A DNA stretch of 10,327 nt from Arcobacter sp. (GTDB lineage Bacteria > Campylobacterota > Campylobacteria > Campylobacterales > Arcobacteraceae). The position numbers and the translations under genes were made by a program. Position 1 is the first letter of the stretch, and each line of letters starts with the position of its first letter. This document shows positions 1 to 6,572 of this stretch, piece by piece. The stretch is from positions 1-10,327 of the forward strand of contig JADGEG010000061.1 of NCBI GenBank assembly GCA_016744485.1. Reading direction: 5' to 3'. The notes below the pieces were generated by a model. It worked only from the letters and a program-made list of their open reading frames with translations. It was not told where the DNA came from and made no database searches.

Positions 1-1
1 T

Positions 2-2191
2 AATAATATTTTATATGGTCAAAATATTATTGCAAATATTAGAATTTTAAATAACACAAAAGCAAAAGTATTAACTTTCAAACAATATATAAGCTCAAAT
101 ATTCAATTTAATAAACAAAATAGCTTTATATTTTTTCTTAAAAATAACAAAGATAAACTGAGATTAAACTATTTTCATAAAATCAATAACACTTCTTGGA
201 GATTAGGAGCTTTTATAAGAGTGGCTAATATGCAAATAGCTACAAAATCACATATTTTAAAAACAATCTTTTCGCAAAGTTCAAAATATAATAAACGATA
301 CCTTTGGTTTTATGATTATGAAAATTCTTATGTTTATAATTATTATAATAAAAACAATAAAATATCAATATACGATATTTTTAAAAATGATACCTTGAAT
401 TTTACAAATAATATATTGAAAAAATATAAAAATCAAGATAATTTAAAAACTGCTCAAGGTGTTATTAACTTTGCAAAATATAAATTTTTAGTTTCCATTA
501 AAAGTAATGCTTTTTCAAAAGAAATAGATGAATTAACATATGAGTATAATTTTAAATTATCTATGTTTATAATATTTATATTTTTAATGGCAACATTTTT
601 AATATTAGCCTCTATAATTTTTGCAAAGTTTATAACTACAATATTTTTACAATATAATAAAAGACTAAAGAACAAAACTAATCTTTATAAAAAATTAAAA
701 GACAGGTATGAATTAGCAATTATTGCATCTGATTATGGTTTATGGGATATTGATTTAAAAACTAATAAAATATTTTTTTCAAAAAAATGGTTAGAAATGT
801 TTGCATATCAAAGTAAAAAGATTACTACATTAGAAGAATGGTTATCACTAATTCACCAAAAAGATCAAAGTGATGTTAGAAAGAAGTTAACCGCACACTT
901 AGAAAATGAAACAGAGCATTTTATTAGTGAGTTTAGAATTAAAAATAATTTTGATGTTTATAAGTGGGTATCAATTAGAGGTAAAATTTTTATAAATAAA
1001 AGTAATAATTCAAGAAGAATGATTATGATGTCAATTGATATTCAACAAAAAAAACAATTAACAAGAGACCTACAAAATGTAGATTTATTAGTAGAATACG
1101 GAAAAATAGTTATCTTTAAGTGGCGAAATGATGAGGATCTAACTGTAACTTATGTATCAAAAAGTATTAATACTTATGGATATTGTATTAAAGATTTTGA
1201 AAGTCATAAAATTGCATATTTTAATTTTATTCATAAAGATGATGTTTTTAAGATTAAAAAGAAAATTAAAACTGCCATTAGTGAAAAATTAAATTTTTTT
1301 ACAATTAGACATAGAATTATAAACAGTAAAGGAAAAGTCAAATGGGTTTTTAACCGTACGATATTATTAAGAGATGACTTAGATCATGTAACACATTTAT
1401 ATGGATATATTAGCGATATAACACGAATTAAAATCTATGAACAAGAATTAGAAAATAAAATACAAAATGAAGTTGATAAAAATATACAAAAAGATAAATT
1501 ATTAGCGCATCAAAATAAATTAGCTTCAATGGGTGAAATTTTAGGAAATATTGCACATCAATGGAGACAACCTTTAAATAATGTAAGTTTGTTAATATAT
1601 TTTTTAAGAGATAACTACAATAATTTTACACAAGATAAATTAAATGACACTATTCAAAGTGCCGTACTACAAATAGAGTATATGTCTGATACTATTGATG
1701 ATTTTAGAAATTATTATCTACCAATAAAAGAAAAAATACAATTTAGCTTAGAAAATGCTATTACTGTAAGTTCTAAAATCGTAGCTTCACGATTTTCAAG
1801 TACTAATATGAAATTAGAAATTTTTGGTGTTGATATCAGTATTATAAACTATAAAAATGAATTTCAACAAGTAATAGTAAATATTTTTAATAATGCAAAT
1901 GATATTGCTCTTGTCAAAAAGCAAGCTCATGGCTTTGAAGCAAAAATAACTATTAAATTAAATAAAAAGCATGATTTTGCTCAAATCAATATAGAAAATA
2001 ACTGTGGAAGGGCATCTCAAGAAGTACTAGATAAAATGTTTGAACCTTATTTTACAACTAAATTTGAAAATCAAGGTACAGGTATTGGACTTTATATGTC
2101 TAAAACTATTATTGAAAAAAATATGGGCGGACATATTACTGCATATAATACCAAGGATGGTGTTCAATTTAATATTTTATTACCTCTTTGA
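2..2191 (+). CDS. Sensor histidine kinase with two PAS domains, 5' partial
   Basis: Membrane-bound sensor kinase that should autophosphorylate on His and pass the phosphate to the response regulator encoded 50 bases downstream. The reading frame is open from base 2, so the true start is outside the window; the GTG at 221 is internal. Counting from base 2 (729 residues): an extracytoplasmic part to about 183 whose text (WRLGAFI, then YLWFYDYENSY) resembles a Cache-type sensor; a transmembrane helix at about 186-215; PAS domains at about 233-358 and 363-478; a short coiled stretch; a dimerisation H box IAHQWRQPLN with phospho-acceptor His 519 (bases 1556-1558); an N box (NIFNNAND) near 627-634; the FEPYFTTK motif; and an intact G2 box GTGIGL at 692-697. 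The G1 box is abnormal (NNCGR instead of a DxGxG-like motif), so kinase activity is uncertain. The ligand is unknown. Confidence 0.93.
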   Translation, partial: NNILYGQNIIANIRILNNTKAKVLTFKQYISSNIQFNKQNSFIFFLKNNKDKLRLNYFHKINNTSWRLGAFIRVANMQIATKSHILKTIFSQSSKYNKRYLWFYDYENSYVYNYYNKNNKISIYDIFKNDTLNFTNNILKKYKNQDNLKTAQGVINFAKYKFLVSIKSNAFSKEIDELTYEYNFKLSMFIIFIFLMATFLILASIIFAKFITTIFLQYNKRLKNKTNLYKKLKDRYELAIIASDYGLWDIDLKTNKIFFSKKWLEMFAYQSKKITTLEEWLSLIHQKDQSDVRKKLTAHLENETEHFISEFRIKNNFDVYKWVSIRGKIFINKSNNSRRMIMMSIDIQQKKQLTRDLQNVDLLVEYGKIVIFKWRNDEDLTVTYVSKSINTYGYCIKDFESHKIAYFNFIHKDDVFKIKKKIKTAISEKLNFFTIRHRIINSKGKVKWVFNRTILLRDDLDHVTHLYGYISDITRIKIYEQELENKIQNEVDKNIQKDKLLAHQNKLASMGEILGNIAHQWRQPLNNVSLLIYFLRDNYNNFTQDKLNDTIQSAVLQIEYMSDTIDDFRNYYLPIKEKIQFSLENAITVSSKIVASRFSSTNMKLEIFGVDISIINYKNEFQQVIVNIFNNANDIALVKKQAHGFEAKITIKLNKKHDFAQINIENNCGRASQEVLDKMFEPYFTTKFENQGTGIGLYMSKTIIEKNMGGHITAYNTKDGVQFNILLPL

Positions 2192-2241
2192 TATTGTTTA
2201 TATGATAGAATTATATATATTTTATAAGATAGGATATTATA

Positions 2242-2955
2242 ATGGAGAAATATGTAACTAAAGTTTTACTAGTTGAGGATGAAAAAGTAGCTCGAGATAC
2301 TCTGTCTTTTTATTTAAATACAATTTTTGATGAAGTTACAATAGCTTCTAATGGAGCAGAGGGATTAAATACTTTTAAAGAACAGTTGTCTAAAAATAAA
2401 TATTTTGATTTAATACTAACAGACTTAAAAATGCCTCATAAAAGTGGTATGTCAATGATTGATGGGATATTAAAAATAATGCCAGAGCAACGATTTATAA
2501 TAGTAAGTGCTCACAAAAATCAAGAAGATTTATTAAAGCTCATTAACCTTCATGTTTTAGGGTATTTTACAAAACCTTTAAACATAGATAATATGATGCA
2601 AATCTTACAAAAAGTTAAAAAAGAAGTTTTATCTTCCAAATTAGATAACATTTTAGATAAGGATTTAATAAAATTAAATGAAATATATACCTATCATAAA
2701 ATAAAAAATAAATTATATAATCTAAATTTAAATGTTAAGTTATCAAAAAAAGAATTAGATATATTAAAAGTTCTTATTAATAATATGGGAGAGCTTGTTC
2801 CTGTTGAACAATTTAAAAAAGATGTATGGGGAGATGTTCAAACAAATGATTCTGCTTTTAGAACTGTTATGAAAAGATTAAAAGATAAAGTTAAGGATAA
2901 TGATTTTATAATATCTCATAAGGGTTATGGTTATATTGTAGAAATGCCATTGTAG
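2242..2955 (+). CDS. OmpR/PhoB-type response regulator
   Basis: Cytoplasmic transcription factor of 237 residues, the probable partner of the histidine kinase ending 50 bases upstream. The receiver domain (about 6-128) has the acidic pocket E12/D13, the phospho-acceptor D61 in LTDLKMP, switch residues S89 and Y108, and the conserved K111 in TKP. After a linker rich in Asn and Lys, residues about 150-235 form a winged-helix DNA-binding domain: KLSKKELDILKVL is the start of the typical Trans_reg_C helix, and HKGYGYIV is the C-terminal wing. The ATG at 2242 has an AGGA at 2231-2234, seven bases away. All receiver residues are intact, so this half of the pair looks functional. Its target genes cannot be read from the window; its own operon and the divergently oriented catabolic operon are only guesses. 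Confidence 0.95.
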   Translation: MEKYVTKVLLVEDEKVARDTLSFYLNTIFDEVTIASNGAEGLNTFKEQLSKNKYFDLILTDLKMPHKSGMSMIDGILKIMPEQRFIIVSAHKNQEDLLKLINLHVLGYFTKPLNIDNMMQILQKVKKEVLSSKLDNILDKDLIKLNEIYTYHKIKNKLYNLNLNVKLSKKELDILKVLINNMGELVPVEQFKKDVWGDVQTNDSAFRTVMKRLKDKVKDNDFIISHKGYGYIVEMPL

Positions 2956-2990
2956 AATCCTTATCTAATATAAATTCAAGGAGATATTAC

Positions 2991-3428
2991 ATGTCAAAAC
3001 AACTTACACCTTTTCATATTGCTATTGCAGTTAGGAATATAGAAGAAGCAAGAGAGTTTTACGGTAGTAAATTAGGCTTTAAAATAGGACGAAGTACTGA
3101 TATGTGGATTGATTTTGATATGTTTGGACATCAATTTGTAACACATTTGAACAAAAGTTTAGGTGATGATGGAAAAGTACAAAATATTTGTAATAATGTT
3201 GATAAACATCAAGTTCCAGTTCCTCATTGTGGTGTCGTTCTTGAATTTGACGACTGGAATGCATTAGTAAAAAAAGTATCTGGTTTTGTAGATTTTATTG
3301 TTGAACCATATATTAGATTTAAAGGAGAAGTAGGAGAGCAAGGTACGATGTTTTTTGCTGATCCTTCTGGTAACCCTTTAGAATTTAAAGCTTTTAAAAA
3401 TATCAAAGAAGAGTTATTTAAAAGTTAA
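2991..3428 (+). CDS. VOC-fold protein, COG3565-like predicted dioxygenase
   Basis: Small (145-residue) cytoplasmic protein of the vicinal-oxygen-chelate superfamily. It has two beta-alpha-beta-beta-beta modules: residues about 7-55 (FHIAIAVRNIEEAREFYGSKLG) and 78-135 (PHCGVVLEFDDW to GNPLEFKAF). Likely metal ligands are H9, H79 and E131, the usual VOC positions. The WIDFDMFGHQ, EPYIRFKGEVGEQ and FFADPSGNPLEFKAF segments match my memory of the predicted extradiol-dioxygenase group COG3565, whose substrate is not established. A strong AAGGAG site at 2978-2983 stands seven bases before the ATG. It begins 35 bases after the response regulator with no terminator between, so it is probably co-transcribed, though a functional link to the two-component system is not shown. 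Metal-dependent activity is inferred from the ligands only. Confidence 0.9.
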   Translation: MSKQLTPFHIAIAVRNIEEAREFYGSKLGFKIGRSTDMWIDFDMFGHQFVTHLNKSLGDDGKVQNICNNVDKHQVPVPHCGVVLEFDDWNALVKKVSGFVDFIVEPYIRFKGEVGEQGTMFFADPSGNPLEFKAFKNIKEELFKS

Positions 3429-3440
3429 GATACAGAAGTT

Positions 3441-3478
3441 AATAAAAAGTATTTATATAAAAATAAATGCTTTTTATT
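3441..3478. terminator. Bidirectional A/T-rich terminator hairpin
   Basis: A 16-base arm AATAAAAAGTATTTAT (3441-3456) pairs with ATAAATGCTTTTTATT (3463-3478) around a six-base loop. Pairing is complete on the plus-strand RNA, with one G-U wobble. It lies 12 bases after the VOC gene stop and is followed by T-rich sequence. On the other strand it lies downstream of the SDR pseudogene, so it can separate two converging transcription units. Confidence 0.75.
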
Positions 3479-3524
3479 ATAAAATTTTTAATTCAAAATT
3501 AAACTATGTTTATTTTAATATTTT

Positions 3525-4181
3525 TTACTCATTTTTTGCTAATAAATAAGGGTTTCTTTGGGCAGTTGGCATAATGTCCAAATACTGAATATTAACATGT
3601 GTAGGAGTATTTAAAACATTTATAATGCTTTGTGAAATATCTTGTGCACTTAATGCTTGATATCCATCATAAACTGCTTGTATCTTATCTGTATCTTCAT
3701 TAAATCTTATATTTGAGAAATTAGTTTCCACTGCACGAGGAGCAATAGTACTAACTTTTATATTTGTATTTAACAAATCAGCATTCATCGATTCCCCAAG
3801 AGAATGAATAACTGATTTAGTAGCACAATATACATTTCCATTAGGATAAGCAGTTTTTCCAGCAATTGAGCCAATATTTATAATATGAGCTGTATTTAAT
3901 TATCTCATTTGTGGAATAATTGCATGAGAGACATATAATAAACCCTTGATATTTGTATCAATCATATTTTCTCAATTATTAATACTTCCTTTGTCTATAT
4001 GTTCTAAACCTAAGGCTAAACCTGCATTATTAACCAACATATCTATTGTTTTATTTTCTAATATTTTAGTAATTATTTGTTTTATTTTATCTTTATTTTT
4101 AACATCTAATTGATAAATATCTACATTTATATTTCTATCATTTTGTATTTTTTCTTTTAGTAATTTTACTTTTAATTTCAA
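3525..4181 (-). pseudogene. SDR oxidoreductase (YdfG-like) pseudogene
   Basis: Remnant of a short-chain dehydrogenase/reductase, of the type that oxidises 3-hydroxy acids with NADP (YdfG-like). One frame reads across the region: LVNNAGLALGLEHIDKGSINN, then a TGA at 3972-3974 where the family has Trp, then ENMIDTNIKGLLYVSHAII, then a TAA at 3900-3902, then HIINIGSIAGK and the catalytic VYCATK (Tyr and Lys kept), and a family-like end DIMPTAQRNPYLLAKNE. There is no shift between the parts. The N-terminal 40-45 residues with the glycine-rich TGxxxGIG nucleotide-binding motif are missing; just upstream the same frame hits a stop (4185-4187). Two stops plus a missing cofactor site make this a real pseudogene, not a single read error. 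It sits at the tail of the catabolic operon. Confidence 0.9.
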
Positions 4182-4403
4182 ATTTTATAAAAGACAAGGC
4201 TTTTATCATGCAAATACATGTTTATTATGGAGATACCTTCTTTTGTTCCTTTTGAAACTGAGCTAACTATGGCTATTAGAGTAGCTAGTTTTAAAGCACA
4301 AGGGAAAGGAATAATAAGTACACATTGATGCTAAAATAGCACTTAAGGCATCTCCTACAAGAAAAGTAAGTATACAAATGACTACAACTGTATGTTTTTT
4401 CAT
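4178..4403 (-). pseudogene. Small membrane protein gene, probably frameshifted
   Basis: I do not recognise the family. From the ATG at 4401-4403 the frame reads MKKHTVVVICILTFLVGDAL and a hydrophobic run to CTYYSFP, then leaves hydrophobic sequence (LCFKTSYSNSHS) and stops with TAG at 4263-4265, giving 46 residues. Shifting frame by one base near 4300-4312, in the CCC/TTT stretch, restores a plausible continuation CALKLATLIAIVSSVSKG and later GISIINMYL, ending at the TGA at 4178-4180. The repaired product would have about 74 residues and two membrane segments. It starts 36 bases after the upstream lyase gene and ends where the SDR remnant begins, so its C-terminus may itself be a product of the deletion that removed the SDR N-terminus. 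A single sequencing error could produce the same picture for this gene alone. Confidence 0.45.
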
Positions 4404-4439
4404 TTTTTATCTTTTTAATTATTTCTATTGTCAAAATTT

Positions 4440-5423
4440 TTAAGAAAAAAATCTTTTTTGAACTTCTTCTTGTAATTTAAATCCAGAAAAATTAGCTCTT
4501 TGAACTAATTCCCAAAAATATCTATATGTAGCTCTATCATGCAATTCTCCATCATATTGTATTGGTCCCCATTGTGCATCTTGAGCTGCAAGTAAAATAT
4601 TTTGAGCATCTTGAACTTCATTAAATTCTGGCTTCATAGCATCAACAATTGCTTGTATTTGTGTTGGGTAAATAGACCACATTCTCATAAAACCAAAAGA
4701 ATTTCTTGCAATTTCTGCATCTTTAAATGTCTGATATGGATTTTTTAAATCTAACGTTACATTGTGACAAGGAATAATATGATTAGCAATAGCAGCTTGT
4801 GCTACTTTTGTTTTTGCTGCGCTTATTAGTTTGTGTTCAAATTGTCCAGGACTTCTCATATTTGATGCATGAATAGCACCTTGATAACCTGAAACAAAAT
4901 CCATTAATCCAAAATCTAAAACTTGCATCCATGGTAAAGTAGCTATTTTTTCTACATCTCTTAAAGCTCCATGTGTTTCAACTAAAACATGAATAGGAAT
5001 TTCTCTTTTAATTCCAGCTTCTTTGCATTTTGCTTGTATATACTCAATTTGTGTTTTAATATCTTCATAACAATGTGATTTTGGTAAAGTTATATAAGCT
5101 AATTTCTCACCAGCCCCTGGTACTAAAATATCAACATCAGCCCTCCAATGCTCATTAGCATGATCATGAATTCTACAACCAGCCATTGCGTATTTATTTG
5201 TGTCTGAGTTTACAACTCTTACTATCATATTAGCATGTTCAACTTCTTGTCCAGTTTGTGCTCCATCTTCACAATCACAAGTTATATCAAAAATTGGTCC
5301 TAATTTTTCTTGCATTCCCATAGCTTTTAAAATTAGTTTTTCACTTCCTGCGAAATGCTCACAAGTTGGAATAATAGGTAAAGATTTTCCTGAATCAAAT
5401 AGTGCTTTGTTTGGGTGTGTCAT
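4440..5423 (-). CDS. Malyl-CoA/beta-methylmalyl-CoA lyase-like protein (HpcH/HpaI family)
   Basis: Cytoplasmic CitE-like TIM-barrel enzyme of 327 residues, expected to cleave or form a 3-hydroxyacyl-CoA such as beta-methylmalyl-CoA (to glyoxylate plus propionyl-CoA) using Mg. Signature positions are all present: DCEDGA at 50-55, substrate-binding R84 (GCRIH), P114-K115 (TLPKS), metal-binding E149 (HVLVETHG) and D175 (DFGLMDF). The segment DFVSGYQGAIHASNM, RMWSIYPTQI and the loss of a plain IHP motif place it with the mesaconyl-CoA-cluster lyases of proteobacteria, as I recall them, rather than with citrate lyase beta subunits. The ATG has AAGGA at 5430-5434. It follows the mesaconyl-CoA hydratase gene by 59 bases, which strongly favours beta-methylmalyl-CoA as the shared intermediate. 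Malyl-CoA or citramalyl-CoA remain possible substrates. Confidence 0.85.
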   Translation of the reverse strand: MTHPNKALFDSGKSLPIIPTCEHFAGSEKLILKAMGMQEKLGPIFDITCDCEDGAQTGQEVEHANMIVRVVNSDTNKYAMAGCRIHDHANEHWRADVDILVPGAGEKLAYITLPKSHCYEDIKTQIEYIQAKCKEAGIKREIPIHVLVETHGALRDVEKIATLPWMQVLDFGLMDFVSGYQGAIHASNMRSPGQFEHKLISAAKTKVAQAAIANHIIPCHNVTLDLKNPYQTFKDAEIARNSFGFMRMWSIYPTQIQAIVDAMKPEFNEVQDAQNILLAAQDAQWGPIQYDGELHDRATYRYFWELVQRANFSGFKLQEEVQKRFFS

Positions 5424-5452
5424 AATATTTCCTTTTAATTTATTTAATTTTT

Positions 5453-5477
5453 AAATTTAAGCTTTCTGCTTTAATTT
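5453..5477. other. Small inverted repeat between the hydratase and lyase genes
   Basis: AAATTTAAGC (5453-5462) and GCTTTAATTT (5468-5477) form a ten-base stem with one T-T mismatch around a five-base loop. It occupies the only sizeable spacer inside the catabolic operon. No T-run follows on the minus strand, so it does not look like a terminator; it could be a processing or stabilising hairpin, or chance in AT-rich DNA. Confidence 0.3.
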
Positions 5478-5482
5478 TCTAT

Positions 5483-6559
5483 CTATTTATTTTTGTTTTT
5501 CTTAGGAATTACAAGAGTGTAATCTAAATCTAAAACGACATTTTTAAGATATTTTCCATTTTCATCAAATCTTGATTCTATATCACTTGATTTCATGTTC
5601 TTTAAAGCCACAGTTCTAAGGCGTAAGAGTCCGATATCTTCTCTGTCTAAATTTATTTTTTCTAAAACTTCACTATAGGCATAAATAGTATCTCCTGCAA
5701 AAGTAGGATTTGCATGAGCTCCTGCATTTATTGAGTAAATCCATTGGGCATTTTGTAAACCATTAAATGAAATACTTCTAGCAATTGATATAATATGTCC
5801 ACCATACATAAGACGTTGACCTACTGGAGTGCTTTTCATCATAAAATCATCAAAATGTACTTTTGCATTATTTTGGTAAAGCTTAGTTGCTAAGGTATGA
5901 TCACTATCATCAATAGTAATACCTTCTGGGTGATTTAATCTTTCATGTTCTTCATAATCTTCCCAAAAATATGTGCCACCTGTTGCATTTGTATCAATAT
6001 TTTGTAAAATTGGGATATTGATATTTTTACTTATAGCTGTAGTTTTTGGAAAAATAGGAACTTCATTTATTCCAGAGTTTTTGCTTTTATTTTTTTTATG
6101 TACCATTACCCAACGCTTAAGGTTTAATATTTCTTCATTATTTTGATTGTAACCAATAGAATGCACATACACTACCCCACTTTTACCACTTGAATTTTCT
6201 TTTAAACCAATAACTTTAGTTTCAAGTCTTACACTATCACCTACAAAAACAGGATTTAAAAAAGATACTTCAGCATATCCTAAATTTGCAATAGCATTTA
6301 AAGAGATATCTTGTACTGATTTAGCAAAAGTTAAATGAAACATCAACATATCATCAAGTGGTCTTTTCTCATATCCAAATTCTTGTGCTAAAACATCACT
6401 TGAATGAAGTGCAAATCTGCTTCCAGTTAGAGCAATATAAAAAGAAACATCTCCTTGTGTTATTGTTCTTGGAAGTGAATGGATTATTTTTTGTCCGATT
6501 TTAAAATCTTCAAAAAAATTACCCTTGTTTATCTTAGTACTTATTTTATTTTGTGACAA
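5483..6559 (-). CDS. mch: Mesaconyl-CoA hydratase (beta-methylmalyl-CoA dehydratase)
   Basis: Cytoplasmic enzyme that interconverts mesaconyl-C1-CoA and beta-methylmalyl-CoA. From the TTG start chosen here it has 358 residues, near the roughly 340-350 of known Mch. It is a double hot-dog MaoC-type protein: first half about 14-154 with the family stretch PRTITQGDVSFYIALTGSRF, then SLNAIANLGYAE and GLKENSSGKSG; second half about 196-349 with ATKLYQNNAKVHFDDF, YGGHIISIARSISFNGL and a C-terminal VVLDLDY. These stretches match the Rhodobacter Mch sequence as I remember it, so the assignment is specific. Start choice: TTG at 6557-6559 has AAGGAG at 6566-6571, six bases away and overlapping the preceding gene's stop. 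A longer reading to another TTG at 6607 lacks such a site, has no Met, and adds only unconserved residues. Confidence 0.9.
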   Translation of the reverse strand: MSQNKISTKINKGNFFEDFKIGQKIIHSLPRTITQGDVSFYIALTGSRFALHSSDVLAQEFGYEKRPLDDMLMFHLTFAKSVQDISLNAIANLGYAEVSFLNPVFVGDSVRLETKVIGLKENSSGKSGVVYVHSIGYNQNNEEILNLKRWVMVHKKNKSKNSGINEVPIFPKTTAISKNINIPILQNIDTNATGGTYFWEDYEEHERLNHPEGITIDDSDHTLATKLYQNNAKVHFDDFMMKSTPVGQRLMYGGHIISIARSISFNGLQNAQWIYSINAGAHANPTFAGDTIYAYSEVLEKINLDREDIGLLRLRTVALKNMKSSDIESRFDENGKYLKNVVLDLDYTLVIPKKNKNK

Positions 6560-6565
6560 TTTAAT

Positions 6566-6572
6566 CTCCTTA
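6566..6572 (-). promoter_or_regulatory. Stop-overlapping ribosome binding site (TAAGGAG) before mch
   Basis: On the minus strand the TAA stop of the ligase-lyase fusion gene (6570-6572) runs directly into AAGGAG (6566-6571), so termination and re-initiation are physically joined. This fixes the TTG at 6557-6559 as the start of the hydratase and suggests translational coupling. Confidence 0.75.

Noticed and set aside
221..223. GTG at 221 as the start of the histidine kinase
   Set aside because: The frame is open back to base 2 and the upstream residues continue a Cache-like sensor (YFHKINNTSWRLGAFI); there is no ribosome binding site before 221.
2040..2261. Open plus-strand frame overlapping the kinase end and the regulator start
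   Set aside because: It lies in another frame over the conserved G2-box region of the kinase; no ribosome site or recognisable protein.
3972..3974. TGA at a Trp position in the SDR frame, suggesting UGA read as Trp or recoding
   Set aside because: A second in-frame stop (TAA at 3900-3902) and the missing cofactor-binding N-terminus show gene decay, and Campylobacterota use the standard bacterial code.
5200..5454. Open plus-strand frame of 84 codons across the start of the lyase gene
   Set aside because: It is antisense to the well-conserved N-terminus of the lyase and has no family-like content; a shadow frame.
5453..5477. Inverted repeat as a terminator between mch and the lyase gene
   Set aside because: The stem has a mismatch and no run of T follows in the direction of transcription, so read-through is more likely.
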